A stretch of DNA of 64,000 bases from Ectopseudomonas mendocina (lineage in GTDB: Bacteria > Pseudomonadota > Gammaproteobacteria > Pseudomonadales > Pseudomonadaceae): contig NZ_JADTQG010000007.1 of the NCBI RefSeq assembly GCF_016008875.1, positions 186,001-250,000 of the forward strand, given 5' to 3'. The notes under the pieces are model-generated. The model did not search any database. It saw only the letters and a list, made by a program, of their open reading frames with translations, and was not told the origin of the DNA. Made by a program: the position numbers and the translations under genes. How positions within the stretch are numbered: position 1 is the first letter of the stretch; each line of letters begins with the position of its first letter. This document shows, one piece after another, positions 44,061-53,418 of this stretch.

Positions 44061-45158
44061 TCACTCCTCGGAGATCACACCGCGACGCAGCTGGTCTTCC
44101 TCGATCGACTCGAACAGCGCCTTGAAGTTGCCCTCGCCGAAGCCCTGGTTGCCCTTGCGCTGGATGATCTCGAAGAAGATCGGGCCGATCACCGTGTTGG
44201 TGAAGATCTGCAGCAGGATGCCGTCATCACCCGACGTACCGACGCCCGGAGCTCCGTCAATCAGCAGGTTCAGTTCGCGCAGTTGATCGAGTGGCTCGCC
44301 ATGGCCGGCAACGCGGGTGTCGACCTTCTCGTAGTAGGTGTCCGGGGTGGTCATGAAGTCGACGCCGTTGGCGCGCAGTTGGCGCACGGTGGCGTAGATG
44401 TCGTCGGTGCTCAGGGCGATGTGCTGGATGCCTTCGCCGTGGTACTCGCGGATAAATTCCTCGATCTGCGACTTGTCATCGGCCGACTCGTTGATCGGGA
44501 TGCGGATCTTGCCGCACGGCGCGGTCATGGCGCGGGAGAACAGGCCGGTGAGCTTGCCTTCGATGTCGAAGTAGCGGATCTCGCGGAAGTTGGCGATACG
44601 CTCATAGAAACCGGACCAGACATCCATCTGCCCACGGCGCACGTTGTGGGTCAGGTGGTCGATGCACTGCAGGCCGACGGCGTTGTCGTTGGGGCTGCGG
44701 CCTTCGACGTACTCGAAGTCGACGTCGTAGATGGTCTTGTCGCCATAGCGATCGACGAGATACAGCAGCGAGCCGCCGATGCCTTCGACGCAGGGAATGT
44801 TCAGCTCGCCGAAGTTAGCGTGACTGCCCACCAGAGTAGCGCCCTGCTGCTCGACGTAAGCAGCGGCCTGCGCGGCGTTCTTGACCCGGAACGCCATGGC
44901 GCAGGCGCTGGGGCCGTGCTTCTCGCCAAAGGCACGCACATGCCCGGTGGGGCTGCCATTGAGCACGATGTTGATGTCGTTCTGCTGGAACAGCCACACC
45001 TCTTTGGAGCGGTGCTTGGCAGTTTCGGTAAAGCCCATGGCGGTGAACAACCCGCGCAGTTGCTCGATGCCTTCGGCAGTCGGTGCGGTGAATTCGACGA
45101 ACTCGAAGCCGTCGGTGCCGATGGGATTGTGCTGCTCGATCTTGTTCATGGCGTTCAT
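44061..45158 (-). CDS. hpd: 4-hydroxyphenylpyruvate dioxygenase
   Basis: A 365-residue enzyme with AGGAGG before the ATG at 45158. Two vicinal-oxygen-chelate domains. The iron ligands are H168 (CIDHLTHNV), H246 (QHIALSTDD) and E330 (GPIFFEIIQRKG), the standard 2-His-1-Glu triad. It converts 4-hydroxyphenylpyruvate to homogentisate. First gene of the leftward run hpd, homogentisate dioxygenase, fumarylacetoacetase, maiA and transporter. Confidence 0.96.
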   Translation of the reverse strand: MNAMNKIEQHNPIGTDGFEFVEFTAPTAEGIEQLRGLFTAMGFTETAKHRSKEVWLFQQNDINIVLNGSPTGHVRAFGEKHGPSACAMAFRVKNAAQAAAYVEQQGATLVGSHANFGELNIPCVEGIGGSLLYLVDRYGDKTIYDVDFEYVEGRSPNDNAVGLQCIDHLTHNVRRGQMDVWSGFYERIANFREIRYFDIEGKLTGLFSRAMTAPCGKIRIPINESADDKSQIEEFIREYHGEGIQHIALSTDDIYATVRQLRANGVDFMTTPDTYYEKVDTRVAGHGEPLDQLRELNLLIDGAPGVGTSGDDGILLQIFTNTVIGPIFFEIIQRKGNQGFGEGNFKALFESIEEDQLRRGVISEE

Positions 45159-45382
45159 CTTGCCTCCTGATTGTCATTGTTATGGCGAACGCACGAATGC
45201 GCTGCGGACAACCTCATGACAACCGAGCGCAGACCCGCTCTCAAGATGGCTTGCGACACTTCGACACAGTAGGCAAGCGCAGCACCGGAAAATTTTCGTT
45301 ACGCCAGGCCACTCATGCAGACATCGCCCCGCTTGGCGTAAAGGAAACCTTACAGACCGGTCTGCCGGCTTGCCGTTGACAT

Positions 45383-45709
45383 TCAGCCAGAACGTGAGAA
45401 GGTGTAGGCGCGTTCGACCTTGGCCACCCGTGTGGCAAATGCGGCGTACCAATCGGCTCGTCCTTGCTCACGCACGGCGCTGTGCTCGGCGTGCTCACGC
45501 CAGGCGCGGATCGCCTCCTCGCTCTGCCAATAGGACAGCGTGATACCCAGGCCATCGCTGCGCGCCGACTCCACGCCGAGAAAACCGGGTTGTTGCGCGG
45601 CCAGTTCCAGCATGCGTTGCGCGGCCTCGGCGTAGCCGGCGTCCATCTCCGTGCGCTGGGAGGTGAAGATCACCACGTAATAGGGTGGCTCCGGCGTGGC
45701 GGCGATCAC
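45383..45709 (-). CDS. Antibiotic biosynthesis monooxygenase (ABM) domain protein
   Basis: A 108-residue protein with a GTG start that overlaps the stop of the gene before it (GTGA). The single ferredoxin-like ABM domain has YVVIFTSQRTE, MLELAAQQPGFLGVESAR and LSYWQSEEAIRAWREHAEHSAVRE, a pattern shared with heme-degrading and quinone-oxidising ABM enzymes. The substrate is unknown. Coupling to the amidotransferase-like gene suggests the two work together. Confidence 0.85.
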   Translation of the reverse strand: MIAATPEPPYYVVIFTSQRTEMDAGYAEAAQRMLELAAQQPGFLGVESARSDGLGITLSYWQSEEAIRAWREHAEHSAVREQGRADWYAAFATRVAKVERAYTFSRSG

Positions 45710-46443
45710 GAGGCCACGGCCAGATGGGCTTCGTGTACCGACTGCACCGCACAGGCCCCGACCAAACCGGCCACGACCGGCGGCAGGCGACCTTCCAGCG
45801 CCGCGCGCTCGGGCTGGAACAGAGTGGCGATGAAGAAAGGATGATCCTCAAGCTCGATGGCGCGTACTGCGCCCGCTTCGTCATGCCCGGAGGCCTTCAG
45901 CGCCTGCGCCATCAGCGGCTCGACGAAAGCGTCACTCAAGCCGTAGCGGCACAGATACTGCTCACTGATCTCGCGCACGCCGTACAACTCGGCGATGCGT
46001 GAACCAGAAACCAGATGCACGTGCTCGCTGACGTCCAGCAGTGCACAAGTCAGCGGCGCGATCAGCTGTGTCTGCGCCTGCGGCGACAGTTCGGCGTGCT
46101 CGGCATCGACCCAACCCAGGCGGTTACGCGCGTATTCGAGCAGCGCGTGCTGGAAGCCGCCACAGGTACCGAGAAACGGCACGCCCTGCTCACGGGCAAA
46201 GCGAATGGCGCGTAGCGCGCCCTCGGTCGCGACATAGGGGCTGCCAGGCACGCACCAGATGCCGTCATAGGCCATCAGGGCTGCATCCTCGAGAATGCCG
46301 TCAGTGGCCAGCCAATCATGCTCGACCGCCACTCCCAGGGCTTCACTGGCCAGGCGCAACGCCTCGGGGATGGCCCGGTGCGCGGTGATCGCCGGATCGT
46401 AATCACCGACCAGCGCAACCCTGACTCGACACTTGCTGTACAT
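45706..46443 (-). CDS. CTP-synthase C-terminal-region-related (GATase-like) protein lacking the triad His
   Basis: A 245-residue class I glutamine-amidotransferase fold from the ATG at 46443 with GGAGGG upstream. The nucleophile elbow is FLGTCGGFQHALLEY (C94), and LMAYDGIWCVPGSPY matches the CTP synthase glutaminase domain. Where CTP synthase has FHPE, this has LFQPE, so Gln replaces the catalytic His. It lacks the CTP synthase kinase domain. Probably not a standard glutaminase; the reaction is unknown. Divergent from a LysR regulator. Confidence 0.85.
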   Translation of the reverse strand: MYSKCRVRVALVGDYDPAITAHRAIPEALRLASEALGVAVEHDWLATDGILEDAALMAYDGIWCVPGSPYVATEGALRAIRFAREQGVPFLGTCGGFQHALLEYARNRLGWVDAEHAELSPQAQTQLIAPLTCALLDVSEHVHLVSGSRIAELYGVREISEQYLCRYGLSDAFVEPLMAQALKASGHDEAGAVRAIELEDHPFFIATLFQPERAALEGRLPPVVAGLVGACAVQSVHEAHLAVAS

Positions 46444-46539
46444 ACGCTTTCCCTCCAACTTGCATGGCAGCCTCCTTGCCACTATAAGATGGCGCTCGCG
46501 CAATAATAATTGGCGAATAGACAAGCAGAGATTGCAGCT

Positions 46540-47403
46540 ATGCAATATCAAATCGACCACACCGACCTCTCTCTGGTACTCGCTCTGGTGCGCAGCCGCT
46601 CCCTGGCGCGGGCTGCAGAACTGCTGCAGGTGGACGTCTCCACCGTATTTCGCGCCGTACGCCGGCTCGAAGCGGCATTGGGTGTGGCGCTGTTCGAAAA
46701 GAGTCGGCGCGGCTACGAACCCAGCGAAACCGCACGCGCCCTGGCGGAACAGGCCGAACGTGCCGAGCAGGCACTGGATGCCGCACGCGTCGCACTGGAA
46801 CTGGGCAAGCAGGTAGTCAGCGGTACGGTGCGCCTGACCTGCACCGACGCCGTACTGAGCAGCCTGCTGCTACCGGCTATGGCGCGTTTCATGCCCAACT
46901 ACCCGGCCCTGGCGCTGGAGTTGGTAACGTCCAATGACTTCGCCAACCTCAGCCGGCGCGACGCCGACCTTGCCCTACGCCTGACCAATCAGCCACCGGA
47001 GCACCTGGTGGGCCGGCGTCTCGCCAAGGTGTCATATCTGGTTTGCGCCCGCGATGATGGCCAGGATCGCAGTGACCTGGCGCGGCAGAGCTGGATCGCC
47101 CCGGACGAGGCGATGCCGGATCACAGCACGGTGCTTTGGCGCCTGCGCGAATTGCCAGGCGTCACGCCCAACTACCGCTGCAGCAGCATGTACGCCGTAG
47201 CACAACTGGCGCGCGCCGGCCTGGGCGTTGCCGCCCTGCCAGACTTTGTACTGCGCGCCCATCCGGAGCTCAAGGCACTCGGCCCGCCCCTGGCCAGCTG
47301 CGACACCGAGCTCTGGCTGCTGACCCGCCCCGACTGCCGGGCGTTGCGCTCGGTGCAGACGCTGTTCGAGGAGTTGAGCGAAGCGTTGATGAGCGATAGC
47401 TGA
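46540..47403 (+). CDS. LysR-family transcriptional regulator
   Basis: A 287-residue regulator from the ATG at 46540. The winged helix-turn-helix is at about 5-65 (LALVRSRSLARAAELLQVDVSTVFRAVRRLEAALGVALFEK), followed by the linker helix and a substrate-binding-like domain (GTVRLTCTDAVLSSLLLPAMARF...). It shares a 96-base divergent promoter region with the amidotransferase-like/ABM pair, which it probably controls. Inducer unknown. Confidence 0.93.
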   Translation: MQYQIDHTDLSLVLALVRSRSLARAAELLQVDVSTVFRAVRRLEAALGVALFEKSRRGYEPSETARALAEQAERAEQALDAARVALELGKQVVSGTVRLTCTDAVLSSLLLPAMARFMPNYPALALELVTSNDFANLSRRDADLALRLTNQPPEHLVGRRLAKVSYLVCARDDGQDRSDLARQSWIAPDEAMPDHSTVLWRLRELPGVTPNYRCSSMYAVAQLARAGLGVAALPDFVLRAHPELKALGPPLASCDTELWLLTRPDCRALRSVQTLFEELSEALMSDS

Positions 47404-47409
47404 GGCGGA

Positions 47410-47645
47410 ACGTCGCCGCTAAAGCGCCTCCCACAGAGCAGGAGAGCAGTCGTTGTAGCGCTGGAATCTTGTGGGAGGGGCTTTAGCCGCGACTGTCCAG
47501 GAAGCTGCGTAGCCCGGATGCAATCCGGGGACATTGGTTGCGCAAAAGAGCATCGCGGCTGAAGCCGCTCCTACCTATCCCGTAGAAGATCCGTAGGGCG
47601 GGTGCAACCCGCCAGGCCGCTGATGGCGGGTTACACCCGCCCTAC
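47410..47645. repeat. Cluster of palindromic intergenic repeats
   Basis: CGCCGCTAAAGCGCCTCCCAC pairs imperfectly with GTGGGAGGGGCTTTAGCCGCG (about 47413-47491). One REP unit lies at 47508-47529. A GTAGGGCGGGTGCAACCCGCC palindrome (47593-47614) has a near-exact inverted partner at 47624-47645. No gene in this 292-base gap. Confidence 0.75.
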
Positions 47646-47695
47646 AACTGTCATTCCTTGGAACGGCCATTCCGATTCAACCGCGAAGTAGCCAC

Positions 47696-49477
47696 TCACC
47701 CCTGCTGCAAATGCCCATACAGCTTGGCGTACAGCCCGCCTTCGGCGATCAGTTGCTGATGGTCGCCATCCTCGGCAACGCTGCCGCCGTCGAACACCAA
47801 TACCCGATCGGCCTGCTTCACCGCACTCAGGCGGTGGGCGATGATCAGGGTGGTGCGGCCTTCGAGAAACTGCGCCAGCGCTTCGTGCAGGGCGTACTCG
47901 GTCGCCGCATCCAGCGCTGAAGTGGCTTCGTCGAGGATCACCACCTTGGGTTCTGCGAGCACCATGCGGGCGATGGCCAGGCGCTGGCGCTGCCCGCCGG
48001 ACAAGCGCACGCCACTGCGTCCGACAACGCTGTCCAGCCCCTGCGGCAGTTGCGCAATGCTGTCGTGCAGCTGGGCGATGCGCAGCGCCTGCCAGCAGGC
48101 CTCGTCGCTGCGCTCGCGGCCCATGGTGAGGTTGGCGCGCACCGTGTCGTTGAACAGCGCCGGGTGCTGCAGCACCACCGCAACGTTGTCACGCACACCG
48201 TCCAGGCCGATCTCCTCCAGCCTGCTGCCGCCGAAGCGGATGCTGCCGGCCTGCGGCGTATACAGCCCCAACAGCAGTTGCACCAACGTGCTCTTGCCGC
48301 CGCCCGATGCGCCAACGATGGCGACCTTCTCGCCTGGGCCAATGGACAGGTCGAGACGATCCAGCACCGGCTCGTCGCCATAGCCGAAGGTCAGCCCGCG
48401 CACCTCTATACCTACCGTGTCACGGCCCTTGAAGGGATCGACGCGCCCTTCGTACTGCGGCTCATCCTTGCGCGCCAGCAGCTCGTTGATCCGCGTCAGC
48501 GCACCACCGGCTGCATAGAAGGCGTACTGCAGGCTGAGCAGTTGCTCCACCGGGCCGATCATGAACCACAGGTAGCTGAACACGGCGAGCATCTGGCCGA
48601 TGGACAGGTCGGAGAACAGCACGGTGAGCATCGCCGCGGCGCGGAATACATCGATGCCGAACTGGAACAGCAGGCCGCTGGCACGGTTCGACGCGTCGCT
48701 CTTCCATTGCGAGGCCACGGCGTAATCGCGCACCTCACGCGCCCGACCGCCAAGGCGACCCAGAAAGTAGCCCTGGCGGTTACCGGCACGCACTTCCTGA
48801 ATCGCCTCCAGAGTTTCGGTCAAGGCCTGGGTGAAGCGCGAGGTGCTGTCGTTCTCCAGCTTTTTCAGGTGCTTGACCTTCTTGCCCAGCAGCACGGTGG
48901 CGTAGATCACCAGCGGGTTGAACAGCAGGATCAGCAAGGCCAGCTGCCAGTGCATCCAGATCAGGATGGCCGAGGTGCCGACCAGGGTCAGGATCGCCAC
49001 CAGAAAGCGGCTGAGGGTCTCGCCGACGAACTTGTCGAGGGTATCCAGATCGGTGACCAGATGGGTGGTCACCGTGCCGCCGCCCAAACTTTCGTATTCG
49101 CCGAGGGAGATGCGCTTGAGCCGTTCGATCAGGCGCATGCGGATGCGGTAGACGATGTCCTTCGACAGCCTGGCGAACAGGCGTGCCTGCAGCACGTTGA
49201 AAATCAGCGCCGAGCCGCGCAGCAGCAAGGTCAGCAACAGCATCAGGCCGATGTAGCCGGCTGCCGTTTCCCAGTCGGCCGGCAGGAAGTTGTCCATCAC
49301 CTTGAGCGCCGCATCGCCGTCGTGCAGCAGCACTTCGTCCACCAGCAACGGCAACAGCAACGGGATCGGCACGCTGCACAAGGTCGCCAGCACGGCGACC
49401 AGATTGGCCAGAATCAGCGCTTTCTTGTGACGCAGGGCCAGGCGGCGGATTTCTGCCCAGCTCAACCGATCAGGCAT
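47696..49477 (-). CDS. ABC transporter, fused permease and ATPase (MsbA-like)
   Basis: A 593-residue half-transporter from the ATG at 49477, overlapping the DsbA-like gene by eight bases. About six membrane segments (15-330) precede the nucleotide-binding domain. Walker A is VGASGGGKSTL, the signature is VRLSGGQRQRLAIARM, and Walker B is VVILDEATSALD with the H-loop IIAHRLSAV. Type I exporter architecture; the substrate is unknown but could be lipid or drug. Confidence 0.92.
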   Translation of the reverse strand: MPDRLSWAEIRRLALRHKKALILANLVAVLATLCSVPIPLLLPLLVDEVLLHDGDAALKVMDNFLPADWETAAGYIGLMLLLTLLLRGSALIFNVLQARLFARLSKDIVYRIRMRLIERLKRISLGEYESLGGGTVTTHLVTDLDTLDKFVGETLSRFLVAILTLVGTSAILIWMHWQLALLILLFNPLVIYATVLLGKKVKHLKKLENDSTSRFTQALTETLEAIQEVRAGNRQGYFLGRLGGRAREVRDYAVASQWKSDASNRASGLLFQFGIDVFRAAAMLTVLFSDLSIGQMLAVFSYLWFMIGPVEQLLSLQYAFYAAGGALTRINELLARKDEPQYEGRVDPFKGRDTVGIEVRGLTFGYGDEPVLDRLDLSIGPGEKVAIVGASGGGKSTLVQLLLGLYTPQAGSIRFGGSRLEEIGLDGVRDNVAVVLQHPALFNDTVRANLTMGRERSDEACWQALRIAQLHDSIAQLPQGLDSVVGRSGVRLSGGQRQRLAIARMVLAEPKVVILDEATSALDAATEYALHEALAQFLEGRTTLIIAHRLSAVKQADRVLVFDGGSVAEDGDHQQLIAEGGLYAKLYGHLQQG

Positions 49478-50102
49478 TGGCGGCGCGCTCCAGCCAACGG
49501 CCCAGCAGCGGAGACAAGGCATCGAGTGGCTGGTAGCCATTGGTCAGCAGCGCCAGCTGACCATCGCGCTCGGCCAGCAAGGTGGGAAAACCGGCGATGC
49601 CCAGATCCTGCACCCAGCTGAAGTCCGCGGCGGTGGCCACGTGCATGGCCTGGCTGTCGAAGGCCTCGGCGAACTCGATGCGCGGAATCCCGGCCTGTTC
49701 GGCCAGTTGCACCAACACGCTGGCCTGGGTAACGTCGGCGCCCTCGGTGTAGAAGGCGCGCTGGATCAGCTTGAGCAGCGTCCAGGCGCTGGGCGTATCG
49801 AGGTTGCGCGCAGTGACCAGCGCGCGGCAGGCCGGCTCGGTGTCATACACCAGCCCCTCGGGCAGGCCTCGGTCGAAATCGAACAGCTGCCCGGTGCTGG
49901 CATTCACCGCCTGCCAATAACCCAGGTAACGAACGCGTGCGGCGGCATCGATCGCCACCTGATCGCGGCGCAGGCCGCCCACCACGATCTGCAGCGGCAC
50001 GCCGGCTGCCGCCGCCTGCTCCGCCAGCGCTTCGACCACCGGGGCAAAGCCCCAGCACCAGGAGCACATCGGGTCCATTACGTAGAGCAGGCGGCTCGCC
50101 AT
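49470..50102 (-). CDS. DsbA family protein (FrnE-like)
   Basis: A 210-residue thioredoxin-fold protein with an early CxxC motif in DPMCSWCWGF (C13, C16). An alpha-helical insertion of about 100 residues follows, and the cis-proline is in GIAGFPTLLAERDG. With no signal peptide it should be cytosolic, as for FrnE-type DsbA relatives, and act as a thiol oxidoreductase or isomerase. It is three bases downstream of trhO and overlaps the ABC exporter gene. Confidence 0.87.
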   Translation of the reverse strand: MASRLLYVMDPMCSWCWGFAPVVEALAEQAAAAGVPLQIVVGGLRRDQVAIDAAARVRYLGYWQAVNASTGQLFDFDRGLPEGLVYDTEPACRALVTARNLDTPSAWTLLKLIQRAFYTEGADVTQASVLVQLAEQAGIPRIEFAEAFDSQAMHVATAADFSWVQDLGIAGFPTLLAERDGQLALLTNGYQPLDALSPLLGRWLERAANA

Positions 50103-50105
50103 GGG

Positions 50106-51044
50106 TCAGGCCTCGTTCAGTTGGCGGGGGTCACGGCCGATGGGATGCGGCTGGTTTCGCTGGCGCGCCAGTTCGATCTGCTTCTGTCGCTCGCGGGCGC
50201 TCTCGCGGGTCTTCTCCGGTAGCGAATCCCAGCAGTGCGGGCAACTGACGCCGGGGCTGTAGAACTCGGACTGGCGGTCCTCCACGGAGATCGGGGTGCG
50301 ACAGGCATGACACTGATCGTAGTCGCCTTCGGACAGGTCGTGGCGCACGGTCACGCGGTTGTCGAAGACAAAGCAGTCGCCTTGCCACTTGGTCTGATCC
50401 TGCGGCACTTCCTCGAGGTACTTGAGGATGCCGCCCTTGAGGTGATAGACCTCCTCGAAGCCTTCGCCGAGCATATAGCTGGAGGCTTTCTCGCAGCGGA
50501 TACCGCCGGTGCAGAACATCGCCACCTTCTTGTGTTTGCTCGGGTCGAAGTGGGCCTTGATGTACTCGGGGAACTCGCGGAACGACTTGGTCCTGGGGTC
50601 GATGGCGCCCTCGAAGGTACCGATGGCTACCTCGTAGTCGTTACGCGTATCGATAAGCAGCACTTCCGGATCGCTGATCAGGGCGTTCCAGTCCTGTGGT
50701 TCGACGTAGGTGCCGACGCGCTGGTTGGGATCGACGCCCGGCACGCCAAGGGTGACGATTTCCTTCTTCAGCTTGACCTTGGTGCGATAGAACGGCTGTT
50801 CATCGCAATAGGATTCCTTGTGGTCGATATCGGCCAGGCGAGCATCCAGGTGGAACCAGGCGAGCAGCGCATCGATGCCGGCGCGGCTGCCGGACACGGT
50901 GCCGTTGATACCTTCTTCGGCGAGCAACAGCGTGCCCTTGATGCCATTGTCGATAAGGGTTTGCAGCAAAGGCTCGCGCAGCGCCTGGTAATCCGGCAGG
51001 GAGACGAATTTATACAGCGCCGCGACGACGATCTTGTCGGTCAT
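50106..51044 (-). CDS. trhO: tRNA uridine(34) hydroxylase TrhO
   Basis: A 312-residue protein from the ATG at 51044. The N-terminal acylphosphatase-like domain ([17 protein letters not shown]) is followed by a rhodanese domain with the active-site loop [13 protein letters not shown] (C178). A C-terminal region has four cysteines, in CHACR and CPHCW, likely binding zinc. TrhO (YceA) makes 5-hydroxyuridine at position 34 of tRNAs. Head of the trhO-dsbA-ABC run. Confidence 0.92.
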   Translation of the reverse strand: MTDKIVVAALYKFVSLPDYQALREPLLQTLIDNGIKGTLLLAEEGINGTVSGSRAGIDALLAWFHLDARLADIDHKESYCDEQPFYRTKVKLKKEIVTLGVPGVDPNQRVGTYVEPQDWNALISDPEVLLIDTRNDYEVAIGTFEGAIDPRTKSFREFPEYIKAHFDPSKHKKVAMFCTGGIRCEKASSYMLGEGFEEVYHLKGGILKYLEEVPQDQTKWQGDCFVFDNRVTVRHDLSEGDYDQCHACRTPISVEDRQSEFYSPGVSCPHCWDSLPEKTRESARERQKQIELARQRNQPHPIGRDPRQLNEA

Positions 51045-51183
51045 GAATGTTCTCTCAGTAGTCACCCACGTAAAGGGCGGACTGGCGTGACATGAAAAAC
51101 GCCGGCATAGCCGGCGCGGAGGGGATTGTAACAAAGCAGAGAATCGCCGGGGCGGGTTGGCGACAAGGCGCGACAGCCTGTCA

Positions 51184-51243
51184 CGTAGCCCGGCTGCAAT
51201 CCGGGAACTGCCGATGGGTTTCCCCGGATTTCATCCGGGCTAC
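51184..51243. repeat. REP pair between trhO and the bolA-like gene
   Basis: CGTAGCCCGGCTGCAATCCG starts at 51184; the inverted partner CCCGGATTTCATCCGGGCTA ends at 51243, directly after the bolA-like stop codon. Confidence 0.85.
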
Positions 51244-51244
51244 C

Positions 51245-51538
51245 TCAATGACCACCACGGCAGGTCGGCGAGGCGGGGGCTACGCCCTGCGCCGCCCACT
51301 CTTGCGGCGTGTAGGTGTGCAGCGCCAGCGCGTGGATCTGCCCCATCAGTTCACCGACAGTGGCATAGACCTTCTGATGTCGCTTGACCGCATTGAGCCC
51401 GGCAAACGCCGGACTGACGATCACCGCCTTGTAGTGAGTCTCCAGGCCGCGGCTGTGCATATGGCTCTCGTCCAGCACCTCGAGATGCTCGGGCTCCAGC
51501 GCAGCGAGGGCAGCGGTGATCAGGTCTTGCTTGGACAT
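51245..51538 (-). CDS. BolA family protein
   Basis: A 97-residue protein. The ATG at 51538 is preferred because GGAG lies six bases upstream; an ATG at 51550 overlaps the previous stop. The BolA fold has LEPEHLEVLDESHMHSRG and ETHYKAVIVSPAFAGLNAVKRHQKVYATVGELM, with the conserved helix-turn-helix-like segment and HxH. BolA proteins bind glutaredoxins and handle iron-sulfur clusters. The C-terminus SPTCRGGH is typical of the Pseudomonas BolA. Confidence 0.92.
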   Translation of the reverse strand: MSKQDLITAALAALEPEHLEVLDESHMHSRGLETHYKAVIVSPAFAGLNAVKRHQKVYATVGELMGQIHALALHTYTPQEWAAQGVAPASPTCRGGH

Positions 51539-51549
51539 CTTGGGCTCCA

Positions 51550-52047
51550 TCAGGGTTGTTTCGGCAGTCCGAGCTCGCCGCTCATGTCGGCCAGCAGCTT
51601 GTTCACCTCAGGCACAGCGGCTTCCAGCTTGCTCTGGGTGATCTGCGCGGATTGCGCGGTCAAAGTCGGCATCTTCTGCAGCACCTTCTGCCCCAGCGGC
51701 GACTCGTAGAAGGCAATCAGGTCCTTGAGCTCCTGCTCGTTGAAGTTGCTGGTGTAGAGCTTGACCATGTCCGGCTTCAGCTTGTCCCAGCCCACCGCCT
51801 TGTCCAGCGCGGCATTGGCCTTGGCCTGATAGCTCTCCAGCACCGCCTTCTTGCCGTCCGGCGCCTCGGCGAAACGCTGGGCGAACATCTGCTGCACCTG
51901 GCCGTACACGGGCACGGTCAGCTTGTCGGCATGGGCCAGCTTGAGAAAACGCTCGGCATCGGCGGCGTGGCTGGCGGCATCGGCCATGGCCAGGGATGCG
52001 CTCGCGCTGAGCAGAACGGCGGTGCAGAGTGTGGAGAAACGGAGCAT
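51550..52047 (-). CDS. Exported DUF2059 protein
   Basis: A 165-residue protein with signal peptide (about 1-22, ending LAMADA). The mature part is all helical and contains the DUF2059 signature: LYTSNFNEQELKDLIAFYESPLGQKVLQKMPTLTAQSAQI. Periplasmic; molecular role unknown. Its TGA overlaps an ATG just before the bolA-like gene, so the two are co-translated. Confidence 0.9.
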   Translation of the reverse strand: MLRFSTLCTAVLLSASASLAMADAASHAADAERFLKLAHADKLTVPVYGQVQQMFAQRFAEAPDGKKAVLESYQAKANAALDKAVGWDKLKPDMVKLYTSNFNEQELKDLIAFYESPLGQKVLQKMPTLTAQSAQITQSKLEAAVPEVNKLLADMSGELGLPKQP

Positions 52048-52323
52048 GGGAAGGCGTCCAGGGTTATGAATGAGTCTGGGTAGACTGCGGTGGCGGCATT
52101 TTGTGCCCTGCGCCCAAAACCCTCAAGCGATGCGAGTTGTGCACTGGCTCACAGCAGCCATGCAGACCGGCGCACCCGCTGGTCAGTTGCCAAAATGCCA
52201 GTACTTGCTCATCCTTGGGCGAGCTCGGCATCCTGCGTGATATTCACCATTCTTATCAAGGCGTGCGCACTCCCCGGACTCGGCAATTGATCGCCAGCCT
52301 GCGCACAAACATGGACGTGCCCG

Positions 52324-53334
52324 ATGACCAGTCTCACCTCACATGAGCCGCTTCCGCGCCAGCCACTCTGCGACAGCAAGGGCCGCTTGCTGGACGAGGC
52401 CATTGGCTGGTCCAGCCGCCCGCAAGTGGACTGCGCCCTACGCGGCCATCTGGGACGGCGCAAACGCTGGAACCACTGGTGCATCACCACTCCGCAATGG
52501 ATGCTCGCGCTGACCCTGGCCGACCTTGACTACCTTGGCTACGGCGCCGCCTATTTTCTCGATCTGGAGTCCGGCCAGTCGGTCGCCCACGCTCGGTTCC
52601 GCCTTTTCGCCCTGGGCTGCCAACTGCCCGACCTGCCGCAGGAGAGTCACGCCTTCAACCACTCTCGTCTGCAGCTGCGTGCCGATGAACATCCCGGGCG
52701 TCTGCGTCTTACCGCATCAGCGCCTGATATCGGCGGCCAACCGCTGCAGATCGCCCTGGACATTCAGCGACCTGCGCACCTGCAATCGGTCAATCTGGTG
52801 GCGCCGCTGAAAAATGGTGGTTTCCATGCCACCAGTCGCCACCTCGGGCTGCCCACCGCCGGCAGCCTGCAACTGGGAAACAAGCATTACAGCTGCGTGC
52901 CTGGCCAAAGCTTCGCCGCGCTGGATTTCGGTCGTGGCGTCTGGCCGCTGCACAGTCACTGGCAGCGAGCCGCTTTCGCCGCCGCGGGCGGTATCGCCGG
53001 CAATTTCGGTACGGGCTGGCTGGATCACAGCGGCCTGTCGGAAAACGCCCTGTGGTTCGGCGGTGAAGTACAGCTGCTCGACAGCCCGCTGCATATCGTC
53101 CGCAGCTCGCAGGCGCCTCTGGCCCCCTGGCGCCTGGACAGCGAAGACGACCGCGTGTCCCTGCGCTTCACCCCCCGCCAGCTACATAGAGCCTGCCCCA
53201 AGTTCGGCCCCTTCCGCGCCAACACCGCACAGCGCTTCGGCCACTATGATGGTGTGCTGCGCGGCCCGAAGGGCGAGCGCGTTCCGGTAGATGGCGCGCT
53301 GGGCTGGCTGGGCGAAACGCACGCCCGCTGGTAA
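52324..53334 (+). CDS. DUF2804 domain-containing protein
   Basis: A 336-residue soluble protein covering one DUF2804 domain: DEAIGWSSRPQVDC, KRWNHWCITTPQWMLALTLADLDYLGYGAAYFLDLES, the DFGRGVWPLHSHWQRAAF core and the C-terminal RFGHYDGVLRGPKGERVPVDGALGWLGE. It is mostly beta and related in fold to lipocalin-like hydroxyneurosporene-synthase domains. No known reaction. Adjacent to fumC in the same direction. Confidence 0.87.
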   Translation: MTSLTSHEPLPRQPLCDSKGRLLDEAIGWSSRPQVDCALRGHLGRRKRWNHWCITTPQWMLALTLADLDYLGYGAAYFLDLESGQSVAHARFRLFALGCQLPDLPQESHAFNHSRLQLRADEHPGRLRLTASAPDIGGQPLQIALDIQRPAHLQSVNLVAPLKNGGFHATSRHLGLPTAGSLQLGNKHYSCVPGQSFAALDFGRGVWPLHSHWQRAAFAAAGGIAGNFGTGWLDHSGLSENALWFGGEVQLLDSPLHIVRSSQAPLAPWRLDSEDDRVSLRFTPRQLHRACPKFGPFRANTAQRFGHYDGVLRGPKGERVPVDGALGWLGETHARW

Positions 53335-53418
53335 TCGGAGCGATAGATAAGTTGCGGAACCAGTCTCCGGCGGCGCGACCTAAACTGCCAGCAACCTCGA
53401 ACATGCCCGGAGAACGCC

